Assembly (NCBI GenBank): GCA_024276495.1
Contig: JAJRXC010000091.1
Coordinates: 1-64,000, forward strand
Reading direction: 5' to 3'
DNA: 64,000 nucleotides
Source: Actinomycetes bacterium
GTDB lineage: Bacteria; Actinomycetota; Acidimicrobiia; Acidimicrobiales; Aldehydirespiratoraceae
Part shown: positions 43,994 through 52,056 of the stretch, piece after piece
How positions within the stretch are numbered: the stretch's first letter is position 1
How the letters are laid out: every line of letters begins with the position of its first letter
Made by a program: the position numbers and the translations under genes
The notes under the pieces: model-generated
Databases searched by the model: none
The model's input: only the letters and a program-made list of their open reading frames with translations
What the model was told of the DNA's origin: nothing

Positions 43994-44442
43994 GTCGTCA
44001 GTGTGGCACGACGCCGGGGTTCGATCGCGTTGACGTAGTCGGCGAGCCGAGCGGCGATCTCGATGGGCGCGTCGGGGTCGGGCGGCTCCCAGACCTCGGA
44101 GATCCGCCGCCACCTGTCCGCGCCGAGAAACACACCGGCGACGGCGTCGGGCCCGAGGGCCCGTTGCCACGACGGCGCCCCGTCGAGCCGGTCGAGGACG
44201 GCCTGGTTGTCGGCCACGTCTCGATGTTCGGCATGGAACCCGATCTCGAGCGCCGCGTCCCCGTCGATCCGGATCAGCTGCGCCTCATAGTGCTCGCGGG
44301 CAGGGTTTTCGCGGGCAGGGTGCTGGGCCGGTTCGAACCAGACCTTCAACCCTCGTCGATGCCGGCTCGAACGGATCTCGCCGTGGTCGTCGACGAAACC
44401 TTCGAACGCGTCGAGGACGTGCTCGAAGAACGTACGGTCCAT
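43990..44442 (-). CDS. Unrecognised protein, 150 residues, coupled to the nucleotidase
   Basis: It starts at ATG 44442, one base after the stop of the PPOX gene, and its stop overlaps the nucleotidase GTG. The sequence (FFEHVLDAFEGFVDDHGEIR, then GLKVWFEPAQHPARENPARE, HYEAQLIRIDGDAALEIGFH) looks like a small alpha/beta protein with no signal peptide or membrane helix. I recognise no family. Tight packing on both sides argues that it is a real gene of the dinB-PPOX-nucleotidase unit. Confidence 0.7.
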   Translation of the reverse strand: MDRTFFEHVLDAFEGFVDDHGEIRSSRHRRGLKVWFEPAQHPARENPAREHYEAQLIRIDGDAALEIGFHAEHRDVADNQAVLDRLDGAPSWQRALGPDAVAGVFLGADRWRRISEVWEPPDPDAPIEIAARLADYVNAIEPRRRATLTT

Positions 44443-44443
44443 G

Positions 44444-44860
44444 TCAGTGGATCTGGCCCGTCACCGACTGGGGACGGAGTCGGATCACGCGCCGCTTCTC
44501 GGCGACCATGGCGCGGCGGAACTCGTCCCAGTCGTCGTGTTCACCGGCGACGGCCCGATAGAGCGCGATCAACTCTTCGACCGTCGAATCGTCGGGGGCC
44601 TCGGCGACCGGTGACAGCTCGGCGAGCGCGTCGATCGAGACATAGGACCACGACGGCGGATCGGTGAGGTGGAACACGACCCGGTTGTCGCGGGCGATGT
44701 TGCGGGTCTTGGCCCGGTCGTCGGTGACCGACACGTCGATCCGACCGTCGATCACCGCGAACGCGACGTCGGAGCTCTGGGCTCGCCCGTCGCGCCGCAA
44801 CGTGATGAGGACACCATTGCGGCGCCCGGTGGCCCAGGTGAGGGCCTCGTCGATGTCCAT
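44444..44860 (-). CDS. PPOX-class F420-dependent oxidoreductase-like protein
   Basis: A 138-residue split-barrel flavin/F420-binding protein. The core reads GVLITLRRDGRAQSSDVAFA, then IDVSVTDDRAKTRNIARDNR and VVFHLTDPPSWSYVSIDALA, the standard pattern of PPOX-class F420 proteins in actinobacteria. These proteins bind F420 or FMN and reduce small molecules; the substrate is open. The ATG at 44860 has GAGGGA just ahead and TAGACC 7 nt before it. The gene starts 41 bases after the end of dinB on the same strand. Confidence 0.8.
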   Translation of the reverse strand: MDIDEALTWATGRRNGVLITLRRDGRAQSSDVAFAVIDGRIDVSVTDDRAKTRNIARDNRVVFHLTDPPSWSYVSIDALAELSPVAEAPDDSTVEELIALYRAVAGEHDDWDEFRRAMVAEKRRVIRLRPQSVTGQIH

Positions 44861-44901
44861 TCCCTCGGGTCTACCACCCGGGTGCGGCGGCCGAAACCGC
44901 T

Positions 44902-46143
44902 TCACGGCCCGGATGTCGCGTCGAGCGCGGTGGGCCGGACGAGGCTCGGGATGCCCTCGGCGCGGTCGAGCAGCGATGCCCGGGCGACCGCCGACCGGCC
45001 CCACCGGCCCCGGATGTCGTCGACCATCCGGTCGAGCTCGTCGGTGGCCCGGCCATCGTCGGGGAAGCGCAGGGCCAACTGGACGGCGTCGGGCCGGCCG
45101 AGGCGGGAGAGCGTGATGCCGACCAGGGTGCAGCCCACCCGGCCGAGGTGGCCGCCGGGGCCGTGGGGTCCGTCGATCAGGTCGAGGAGGAGCTCGTCGG
45201 CGGTGCGGGTGAGGAGCTCGGTTTGTTGCGAGGGCTCGGACAGGGTACGGGAGCGGCTCTCGTGGCGCATCTCCGCGGAGCGGTAGCGCACGGTGACGGT
45301 GTGGGCGACCCGGTCGGCGGTGCGCAGCCGGGCCGCGACCTTCTCGGTCAGGGCGAGAACCTCCCGGCGGAGCTCGGCGCGGGTGCGGATTCGTCGACCC
45401 AGGGCCCGCTGGGCACCCATCGATCGATCGCGTCGCCGGGCGTCGACCGGACGGGGATCGAGGTTGTGGGCCAGATCGCGCAGATGCCGACCGGCATGGG
45501 GACCGAGGTATCCCTGCAGGTCGGCCCGTCCACTCGCCGCGAGGTCTCCCACGGTGTCGATGCCGTGGTCGTGGAGCTTCGCGGCAGTGACCGGCCCCAC
45601 CCCCCACAGCACCTCGACCGGGAGCGGGTGGAGGAAGTCGAGCTCCCGGCCCGGGTCGACGTGGCGAATCCCATCGGGTTTCGCCTGGGCGCTCGCGACC
45701 TTCGCCAGGAACTTGGTGCGGGCGACGCCCACCGACAGCGGAAGCCCGACATCGACGAGCACCCGGGTACGGAGTTGCGCTGCGATCTGTGGCGCCGGCC
45801 CGAAGAGGTGCTCGGCCCCGCCGACCTCCAGGAACGCCTCGTCGATCGAGATGGGTTCGACGAACGGGGTGATGTCGCGGAAGCGCTCGAAGACCGCGGC
45901 CGAGGCTTCGGCGTAGGCGTCCATCCGCGGCTCGACGAACACCGCGGTCGGACACAACATCTGCGCCTGTGCGCCGTTCATCGCCGACCGGACCCCGCAG
46001 CGCCTGGCCTCGTAGCTCGCGGCCAGGACGACACCACCGCCGACGATGACCGGTCGTCCCCGGAGCCGGGGCTGGTCGCGCTGCTCAACCGATGCGTAGA
46101 AGGCATCGAGGTCGGCATGGAGGATCGTCGCGCTGGATGCCAT
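44902..46143 (-). CDS. dinB: DNA polymerase IV (Y-family)
   Basis: A 413-residue translesion polymerase. The catalytic metal ligands are in HADLDAFYASVEQ (first Asp motif) and SIDEAFLEV (Asp-Glu). The fingers motif AASYEARRCGVRSAM and the thumb HhH LPVEVLWGVGPVTAAKLHDH are standard, and the little-finger domain covers residues about 240-350. The protein copies across damaged templates at the cost of fidelity. No canonical beta-clamp motif was identified with confidence at the C-terminus. Upstream lies a perfect CGAAC-N4-GTTCG box next to a TATGAT -10 that ends 6 nt before the ATG, so LexA control is strongly suggested. Confidence 0.95.
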   Translation of the reverse strand: MASSATILHADLDAFYASVEQRDQPRLRGRPVIVGGGVVLAASYEARRCGVRSAMNGAQAQMLCPTAVFVEPRMDAYAEASAAVFERFRDITPFVEPISIDEAFLEVGGAEHLFGPAPQIAAQLRTRVLVDVGLPLSVGVARTKFLAKVASAQAKPDGIRHVDPGRELDFLHPLPVEVLWGVGPVTAAKLHDHGIDTVGDLAASGRADLQGYLGPHAGRHLRDLAHNLDPRPVDARRRDRSMGAQRALGRRIRTRAELRREVLALTEKVAARLRTADRVAHTVTVRYRSAEMRHESRSRTLSEPSQQTELLTRTADELLLDLIDGPHGPGGHLGRVGCTLVGITLSRLGRPDAVQLALRFPDDGRATDELDRMVDDIRGRWGRSAVARASLLDRAEGIPSLVRPTALDATSGP

Positions 46144-46149
46144 CTCCGC

Positions 46150-46155
46150 ATCATA
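46150..46155 (-). promoter_or_regulatory. -10 element of dinB (leaderless)
   Basis: TATGAT on the minus strand, 6 bases before ATG 46143. It matches TATAAT at five of six positions, the best -10 in the window. Confidence 0.5.
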
Positions 46156-46158
46156 GGG

Positions 46159-46172
46159 CGAACAGATGTTCG
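46159..46172. promoter_or_regulatory. SOS box (LexA operator) upstream of dinB
   Basis: CGAAC-AGAT-GTTCG is a perfect half-site palindrome matching the Gram-positive/actinobacterial LexA consensus CGAAC-N4-GTTCG. It begins 3 bases from the dinB -10 and 15 bases upstream of the ATG, an ideal place to block initiation. The divergent gene at 46220 starts 47 bases away and could also respond. Confidence 0.75.
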
Positions 46173-46208
46173 TCTCCAGTCGAACGCCGCGGTGTGCCGG
46201 CGGCCGGG

Positions 46209-46214
46209 CAGACT
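46209..46214 (+). promoter_or_regulatory. CAGACT -10-like element of the 183-residue gene
   Basis: CAGACT is followed by 5 bases and ATG 46220. The LexA box is 37 bases upstream, so this promoter could be under the same repressor. Confidence 0.35.
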
Positions 46215-46219
46215 GCGAG

Positions 46220-46771
46220 ATGGCAACCCGTCGATACGGAACGATCGTCCGTCATCTCACCGACGATCCCGAGACCGCGGTCGAGTTGGCAGCGAAGCTG
46301 CCCGACGACGTCCTGCACCATCTCGCCGAGGCGCTGGCCGACGAGGCCCGCAGACGGGCGATCGCGAGCGGCGACCACGCGGCCCTCATCGCCGAGACCT
46401 TCGACACGGGATTCTCGCGCGACGGACTGGGCGCCGATCCGTGGATCGAAGGGCAGGTCGTCGTCTGTCCGGGCGCCATGGTCGCGAAGAGTCGCACCAA
46501 CCACCGGTGTCGTTTCGTGAGCGTCGACGACGTCTGGATCTGGGAGTCGCTCGAGCTCATCGAGGAGGAGAAACGTTCGAACCCGGGCGTCGACGACGGG
46601 TTTCGGGCGGTGGCGCTGCTCCCCATCGTCAACGGGATGCTGCTCGACGTCGTCACCGGCCGGGCCCGAGCCGGGCAACACACCGTTGACCGGGTCGTCT
46701 CCTACGCGGTTCGTCGGGGAAAGCTGGTGGAGGTGAGCCAACGCGACGTGAGCGGTCGGGGTATGAAGTGA
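46220..46771 (+). CDS. Unrecognised protein, 183 residues, divergent from dinB
   Basis: It starts at ATG 46220 directly after a CAGACT hexamer. The first 60 residues are helical (ETAVELAAKLPDDVLHHLAE and LADEARRRAIA). Then comes a beta-rich part (WIEGQVVVCPGAMVAKSRTN, then HRCRFVSVDDVWIWESLELI) and a tail RRGKLVEVSQRDVSG. There is no signal peptide, membrane helix or known family motif. It shares the 76-base divergent region that carries the LexA box with dinB, so DNA-damage induction is possible. Function unknown. Confidence 0.65.
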   Translation: MATRRYGTIVRHLTDDPETAVELAAKLPDDVLHHLAEALADEARRRAIASGDHAALIAETFDTGFSRDGLGADPWIEGQVVVCPGAMVAKSRTNHRCRFVSVDDVWIWESLELIEEEKRSNPGVDDGFRAVALLPIVNGMLLDVVTGRARAGQHTVDRVVSYAVRRGKLVEVSQRDVSGRGMK

Positions 46772-46830
46772 CCGGCCGGGCGTTGCCCGGTCAGAAGTGC
46801 CCGGCTCGGGTGGTGAGGCCGCCGAGGTGG

Positions 46831-46836
46831 CAGACT
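46831..46836 (+). promoter_or_regulatory. CAGACT -10-like element of the enoyl-CoA hydratase-like gene
   Basis: TGG-CAGACT is followed by 5 bases and ATG 46842, the same arrangement as at 46209 and 38389. Confidence 0.35.
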
Positions 46837-46841
46837 CGGAC

Positions 46842-47627
46842 ATGATCGATCACGGACTCCGATTCGAATTCGACGGCGATGTCGAGCGCATCACGCTCGC
46901 CGACCCGGATCGCCGCAATGCGCTCGGGCTCGAGCGCATGGAGTCGTTGACCGCCCATCTGCGGGCCATCGACACGTCCGCGTCCGCGTCCGTCGTCGTC
47001 ATCGACGCCGAGGGACCGGCGTTCTCGGCCGGCCACGACCTCGGTGAGCTCTGCGGCATCGACCTCGAATCCTCACGGGCCGTCTTCGACGCCTGCGTCG
47101 ACTTGATGACGACGATTCACGTGATCCGTCAGCCGGTCATCGCGGCGGTCGACGGGGTGGCCACCGCGGCCGGATGTCAGCTGGTCGCGTCCTGTGACCT
47201 CGCGGTGGCGACCTCGAGATCGACGTTCGCCACGCCGGGTGTCCGAATCGGGCTGTTCTGTTCGACACCGATGGTCCCGATCTCCCGGGCAGTCGGCCGC
47301 AAGCGGGCGATGCAGATGCTGTTGACCGGCAACCCGATCGATGCCGCGACCGCGGCCGAATGGGGCCTCGTCAACATGGTCACCGCCGACGACGGACTGA
47401 CCGACGCGGTCGACGCGCTCGTCGCCGACATCACCCGTTGGTCGTCGCACACGATCGCGATCGGCAAGGAGGCGTTCTACGAACAGATCGACCGCACCGA
47501 GATCGATGCCTACGACTTCACCCGGCGGGTGATGAGCGACAACGCCGTCGATGATGTCGCCCAGGAGGGCATCCGCGCCTTCCTCGACAAACGTGCGCCG
47601 CAGTGGCCCGAGTCCGCGGAGGGTTAG
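46842..47627 (+). CDS. Enoyl-CoA hydratase/isomerase family protein (ECHDC3-like)
   Basis: A 261-residue crotonase-fold protein. The oxyanion-hole segments are DAEGPAFSAGHDLGELCG and AAVDGVATAAGCQLVASCDL. In true hydratases two Glu residues act in catalysis, within GGG-E and PE-G contexts; here the matching places read AAGCQL and TPGVRIGLF, so both Glu appear absent. That pattern fits the ECHDC3 branch, whose reaction is not settled. It is likely cytosolic and CoA-binding. ATG 46842 is chosen over the frame start at 46797 because of the CAGACT hexamer. Confidence 0.82.
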   Translation: MIDHGLRFEFDGDVERITLADPDRRNALGLERMESLTAHLRAIDTSASASVVVIDAEGPAFSAGHDLGELCGIDLESSRAVFDACVDLMTTIHVIRQPVIAAVDGVATAAGCQLVASCDLAVATSRSTFATPGVRIGLFCSTPMVPISRAVGRKRAMQMLLTGNPIDAATAAEWGLVNMVTADDGLTDAVDALVADITRWSSHTIAIGKEAFYEQIDRTEIDAYDFTRRVMSDNAVDDVAQEGIRAFLDKRAPQWPESAEG

Positions 47628-47649
47628 GCCGGCGCCGCGCCGACCGGCC
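47627..47649. terminator. Hairpin after the enoyl-CoA hydratase-like gene
   Basis: GGCCGG and CCGGCC pair around an 11-base loop immediately after the TAG stop. There is no T-run, so a terminator role is tentative. Confidence 0.25.
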
Positions 47650-47723
47650 AGGGAGCGCGACTGCCCCCGCCCCGAGGGGATGATGGTGCCGCCCGTGCTT
47701 CGACAGCACCGCGCGGTCGCATC

Positions 47724-47729
47724 TACGCT
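47724..47729 (+). promoter_or_regulatory. -10 element of the solute-binding lipoprotein gene
   Basis: TACGCT matches TANNNT and lies 28 bases before ATG 47758, leaving a leader of about 20 nt with GGGGAG as a possible ribosome site. Confidence 0.35.
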
Positions 47730-47757
47730 GCCGGCGTTGTCAGCCGGGGAGACCGTG

Positions 47758-49152
47758 ATGCGCCGTCGTCGGACAGGTTTGTTGCTCGTGTTGACCCTCG
47801 TGGCCGCCGCCTGTGGCGGCGCCGGTGTCGACGGCGAGGCGGGCACCGGAGCCGACGACGGCCGGTCGCCGGATGTGGCGGCTCCGGATCCGCCGGCCGA
47901 GACCGACGACGACACCGGCCCACCGACCGACGCAGGAGACGGAACCGACGGCTCCGAGGCGGCCCCGTTGACCGCCTCGTATCGAGGCGTCACCGAGGAC
48001 AGCATCCTGGTCGGCGTCGCGATGATCGACTTCGCGCGACTCCAGGAGTTCGGGGTCGACATCGAAGGGATCGATCCGACGATCTGGGCGCCCGCGTGGG
48101 CCCAGGCCTTCAACGAACGCGGCGGTGCCCGTGGTCGGATGATGGAGATCGTGGTGAGCACGTTCTTGCCGGTCGGCTCCACCGAGTCGGACCGGACCTG
48201 CACCGAGCTCACCCAGGACGAGGAGGTCTTCGTCGTCCTCGGCGCGATGCTCAACGAGAACCCGTTGTGCGTCACCGAGCTCAACCAGACCGCCTATGTC
48301 GGCATGTTCGGCCTGAGCGCCGATCGTCAGGAACGGTCCATCGCCCCGTTCTTCGCGAGTGAGATGGCTGTCGATGCCCAGCGCAGAAACGCCCTGAGAG
48401 CGCTGATCGAGCAGGGCACCTTCGACGATGTCGACCTCGGTGTCTACTGGGAAGAGGGTGACGAGAACCTGGCAACCGAGGTCGTGCTTCCCCTCCTCGA
48501 CGACGCCGGCATCAATGTGGTCGAGACGGTCACCCAACTCGACTACGGCGACGACAGCGTCGCCGCGGCCGGCGCCATCGACAGCCTGTTCGCGGCGCTC
48601 GAGGGATCGGGGGCCGACATGTACCTCAACATCAGCGGGCTCGTGCAGTTCAACCGGGCCATCGACCGCAACCGCCCGAACGTTCCCTTCGTCCTGCTCA
48701 ACGGTCAGATGACCAGCGGGGCGATCATCTCCACGAGCGGCTACGACCCCGACGTGCTCGTCGACGCGATCGGGGTGACCGCAGCCAAGCCGACGCCCGA
48801 CGAGTGGCGGGCCGACCCGGGCTGGCAGCAGTGTCTCGACGAGATCAATCGGTCCGGTCTCGGCGAGTTCGTGGCGCAGGAGATGAGCGACGGCCTCGTC
48901 GGCGGTCTCGGCCAGGCCTGTCAGGCGTTCCGTCTCCTCGAACACCTGTTGCTCACCGCCGACCCCGTCCTCACCCCCGACGCGCTCCGTGCCGCGGCCG
49001 ACGCGACCGGCGAGCTTCGGTTGCCGGGGATGGGCGCGGGCTCGCTCGGCCCCGGGAAGTACTCCGTCGGTGATGAGGTCCGCTACTACACCTACGACCC
49101 CGGGCTCCAGATCATGGTGCCGGAGGGCGATCCGATCGTGGTGGTCGACTGA
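47758..49152 (+). CDS. Periplasmic-binding-protein-like lipoprotein (branched-chain amino acid / amide type)
   Basis: A 464-residue lipoprotein with lipobox VAAAC near residue 19, then an acidic linker rich in Asp, Gly, Thr and Pro to about 75. The rest follows the type I periplasmic binding fold of the amide/urea/branched-chain family: SILVGVAMIDFARLQEFGVD, AFNERGGARGRMMEIVVSTF and DLGVYWEEGDENLATEVVLP. No permease or ATPase gene is adjacent, so it may be an orphan binding protein or a receptor. Ligand unknown. It converges with the helicase gene 3 bases away. Confidence 0.75.
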   Translation: MRRRRTGLLLVLTLVAAACGGAGVDGEAGTGADDGRSPDVAAPDPPAETDDDTGPPTDAGDGTDGSEAAPLTASYRGVTEDSILVGVAMIDFARLQEFGVDIEGIDPTIWAPAWAQAFNERGGARGRMMEIVVSTFLPVGSTESDRTCTELTQDEEVFVVLGAMLNENPLCVTELNQTAYVGMFGLSADRQERSIAPFFASEMAVDAQRRNALRALIEQGTFDDVDLGVYWEEGDENLATEVVLPLLDDAGINVVETVTQLDYGDDSVAAAGAIDSLFAALEGSGADMYLNISGLVQFNRAIDRNRPNVPFVLLNGQMTSGAIISTSGYDPDVLVDAIGVTAAKPTPDEWRADPGWQQCLDEINRSGLGEFVAQEMSDGLVGGLGQACQAFRLLEHLLLTADPVLTPDALRAAADATGELRLPGMGAGSLGPGKYSVGDEVRYYTYDPGLQIMVPEGDPIVVVD

Positions 49153-49155
49153 CGG

Positions 49156-51981
49156 TCAATCCTCGTGACCCTCGTCGAGCACGGCCGCGATGATCGAGAG
49201 GATCGCGGCGCCGTACTTCTCGACCTTGACCGGACCGATGCCGGAGACGTCGAGGAGCTCGTCGTCGTCGACCGGGCGGGTCCGGGCCAACTCGTGGAGG
49301 GTCGCGTCGCTGAACACGACATAGGCGGGCACCCCTGCGGCTCGGGCCGTCTCGGTCCTCCATGACCTCAGCGTCTCCCGGAGTCTGGCCTCGGTGGCGC
49401 CGCCGACCTCGGGGACGTCGCGTCGGCGTCGGTTCGGTGCGGACGTGCGAGCGGGACGAAGTTCGGGTTCGGCGGTGGGATCGCGGGGCTCGTGCAGTTG
49501 CGCGACAAAGGGGGAGACGGGTGTGTCGGCGGTGACCAGGACCCGCTTACTCGCACGGGTGATGGCCACATGGAAGATCCGGCGCTCCTCCTCGAGGTCG
49601 GCGGCGAGACGATGGGGCATGAGCCCGGCGGTGGTGTCGTGCACGATGACGTGGGGCCACTCCCGGCCCTTGACCCGGTGGATCGTCGACAGCCGGACCC
49701 CGGCCGGATCGGGCTCGCTCGCCTCCAGGTGCTCGGCCAGCCAGTCGGGAAACCGCGCCGGGTCGGGTTGCACCGCGGCCACGGCGAGCAGCGCGGCCAG
49801 GTCGTCGCCGTGGGCCGACCGGTCGACCGAGCGGCGGCTGGCATCGAGGCGCTGATCCAGTGCCTGGCCCAGACCGATCCCGTCGCGGATCGCGGTGAGG
49901 AGGGCGCCGGTGTCGGCCCCGTCTGCGGCGAGGGCGCGGATCGTTCGGACATCGTCGACGAAATCGAGCACCTTCTGTTGGTCCCGGGCCTCCTTGAGCC
50001 GGCCGGCCAGCCGTTCGAGATCACGAGGCGAACGCTGCTCGCCGGCCCACTCGGCGAGGCGACGGCTGACCCCACGTGGTGGGCGACGGATCGCGGTGTC
50101 GATCGCCGGCCCCGGAAGGGCCTGCTCGGGAGCCACTGCCACCCTCAGCCAGGCGAGGGCACCGGAGATCCCGGTGCGTTCGAGGAAGTTCGCGTCGACC
50201 GGGGCGTTGGTCGGGATCCCGGCTTCGGCGAGGCGCAGCATGGGTCCGAGGAGGGTGGCGTTGACCCGGGTCAACACGGCGATGTCGGCCGGTGCGACAC
50301 CGGCCTCGATCAGGGTGATGATCCGTGAGATCGTGGCGCGGAGCGGATCGCCGTCGTCGACGATCTCGAGGTCGCCGGCGAGGGCCGGGCGGCCGGGCCG
50401 GTGGACGATCTCCTTGTCGATGCGCCGCCGATTGTGGGACAGGAGCGTGGTCGCGGCGTCGACGATCGCCGGAGGGCAGCGATAGTTGATCCGAAGGTCG
50501 TGGGTGGCGCTTCCCGGGATCAGGTCGGCGAAGTCGATCAGCCACGAAGGAGACGCACCCGCGTAGCCGTAGATGGTCTGGTCGTCGTCGCCGACCGCGA
50601 AGATCTCACCGGCCGGGCCGGCCAGGAGCCGGATGAGCAGGACGTGGGCCGGGGTGAGATCCTGGAACTCGTCGACCAGGAGCACGCCGCACGATCGTCG
50701 GGCCACGGCCCGGGCCGAGGGGTCGGTGCAGAGCACCTCGATCGCACCGAGGATCTGCTCGTCGAAGTCGACGACGCCGGCTCGCCGCAGGCGGTCGCGA
50801 AACTCGGGGAGCACCTTCGCGAAGTCGCGGACATCGCCCCCGAACTCGTGTTCGACCGCGCTCGGAGACCGCAGCCCGAGGCGGGTGGCGGTGAGCGCCT
50901 CCAGCCAGACGGCGAGAGGGTCGGCCATCGCCTGGCGACGGCCGGTGACGAGATCATCGAGAACGCGACGGACTTCGCGCTCGTCGACGACCCGGGGCGG
51001 AACCCGGTCGGTCGGCGCGGCGAAGGGAGACCGGCCGGCCGTGATGGCGAGGGCCAACGAGTTGAGGGTGCGGATCTCGAGGCCGGAGAGGTCGGCGGTG
51101 CGTTGCTGCATCTCCTCTCGGGCCCGGACGTTGAACGCGAGCAGGCAGATCGTCGAGGGGTCGATGCCGCGATCCCTCACGAGGTGGCGGGCCCGTTCGG
51201 TGAGAACCCGGGTCTTTCCCGACCCGGCCGGTGCGATGATGCGGGCACCACCGCCCCCGTGGGCGACCGCGGCGAGCTGGTCGGATGCGAGCTCGGCACG
51301 CGGCGGCGCCGATCCGGTCGCGACGAGCGAGCCGCCGGCGAGATGCACGGCGGGCACCACCGGGGCGCCGAGATCGTCGCGGTCGAACCAGTCGAGGGGG
51401 CCACCGTCGACCCACGCCGGCCCCGCCGGCGTGTCGACATCGCCCGGGCCCGTCGTCCGGATCGAGGCCCCGGCGGCGACGGCACGCGAGATCGCGTCGA
51501 CACTCGGCCTCTCGGGCTCGCGGCCATCGACCGAGTGGGCGAAGACGAGGTGTCGGAGGGTCTCACCCTCGAGCTCGATGTCGGGGGCGAGGTGCCAGTA
51601 GTCGACCGACAGCACGGGTTCGTGTGGGGGGAGCTCGATGTCGAGCTCGATCACGAGCCGGGTGCGCGATCGGCGGGCCTGGCGGAGCTCGATCACCGCG
51701 TCGGGCGAGCCGTCGACGACGACGCGGGCCGCGTCGGTCCATGGTGGGGGCGGCGGCCGACCCGGCGAGACGACCACGTTGCGGGCGAGAGCAGGAGGGC
51801 CGGCGAGATGATCCCAGTCGGGTGTCAGCGCCACCGGCTCGACCCGCGGGCCCGTCGGCCGCCGGCTCGTCGACGATGTGCGCGGGGGCCACGGCGTGGG
51901 CTCGGGCGATTCGTCGCCCGCGCACCCGCGCACTTCGGCCACGCTCGTATGGCGCCCTCCGCAGTGCCCACAGCTGATCAT
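49156..51981 (-). CDS. UvrD/PcrA-like superfamily 1 DNA helicase with HRDC domain
   Basis: A 941-residue protein. An N-terminal segment starts MISCGHCGGRHTSVAEVRGC, a small Cys cluster, followed by about 190 residues without known motifs. The helicase core has motif I APAGSGKTRVLTERA, motif II LLVDEFQDLTPAH, motif III VGDDDQTIYGYAGAS, motif IV region DLRINYRCPPAIV and motif V/VI STIHRVKGREWPHVIVHD and EERRIFHVAITRASK. The end (LARTRPVDDDELLDVSGIGP) is an HRDC domain. It unwinds DNA in repair or replication restart. ATG 51981 is preferred over 52050 because a TACGGT -10 (52011-52006) and a hairpin (52020-52040) lie between the two. Confidence 0.9.
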   Translation of the reverse strand: MISCGHCGGRHTSVAEVRGCAGDESPEPTPWPPRTSSTSRRPTGPRVEPVALTPDWDHLAGPPALARNVVVSPGRPPPPPWTDAARVVVDGSPDAVIELRQARRSRTRLVIELDIELPPHEPVLSVDYWHLAPDIELEGETLRHLVFAHSVDGREPERPSVDAISRAVAAGASIRTTGPGDVDTPAGPAWVDGGPLDWFDRDDLGAPVVPAVHLAGGSLVATGSAPPRAELASDQLAAVAHGGGGARIIAPAGSGKTRVLTERARHLVRDRGIDPSTICLLAFNVRAREEMQQRTADLSGLEIRTLNSLALAITAGRSPFAAPTDRVPPRVVDEREVRRVLDDLVTGRRQAMADPLAVWLEALTATRLGLRSPSAVEHEFGGDVRDFAKVLPEFRDRLRRAGVVDFDEQILGAIEVLCTDPSARAVARRSCGVLLVDEFQDLTPAHVLLIRLLAGPAGEIFAVGDDDQTIYGYAGASPSWLIDFADLIPGSATHDLRINYRCPPAIVDAATTLLSHNRRRIDKEIVHRPGRPALAGDLEIVDDGDPLRATISRIITLIEAGVAPADIAVLTRVNATLLGPMLRLAEAGIPTNAPVDANFLERTGISGALAWLRVAVAPEQALPGPAIDTAIRRPPRGVSRRLAEWAGEQRSPRDLERLAGRLKEARDQQKVLDFVDDVRTIRALAADGADTGALLTAIRDGIGLGQALDQRLDASRRSVDRSAHGDDLAALLAVAAVQPDPARFPDWLAEHLEASEPDPAGVRLSTIHRVKGREWPHVIVHDTTAGLMPHRLAADLEEERRIFHVAITRASKRVLVTADTPVSPFVAQLHEPRDPTAEPELRPARTSAPNRRRRDVPEVGGATEARLRETLRSWRTETARAAGVPAYVVFSDATLHELARTRPVDDDELLDVSGIGPVKVEKYGAAILSIIAAVLDEGHED

Positions 51982-52005
51982 CGTGTCGGTCCGGACATCG
52001 AACGC

Positions 52006-52011
52006 ACCGTA
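52006..52011 (-). promoter_or_regulatory. -10 element of the helicase gene
   Basis: TACGGT on the minus strand, about 24 bases before ATG 51981. It would be inside the coding region if translation began at 52050. Confidence 0.3.
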
Positions 52012-52019
52012 CGCCAGGG

Positions 52020-52040
52020 GGGTGACAGTCGCCGTCACCC
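52020..52040. terminator. Hairpin between the MFS and helicase genes
   Basis: GGGTGAC and GTCACCC form a perfect 7-bp stem with a 7-base loop, 16 bases after the MFS stop. It may end the MFS transcript before the helicase promoter; no T-run follows. Confidence 0.35.
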
Positions 52041-52056
52041 GGCCCCGCATCCGGCG

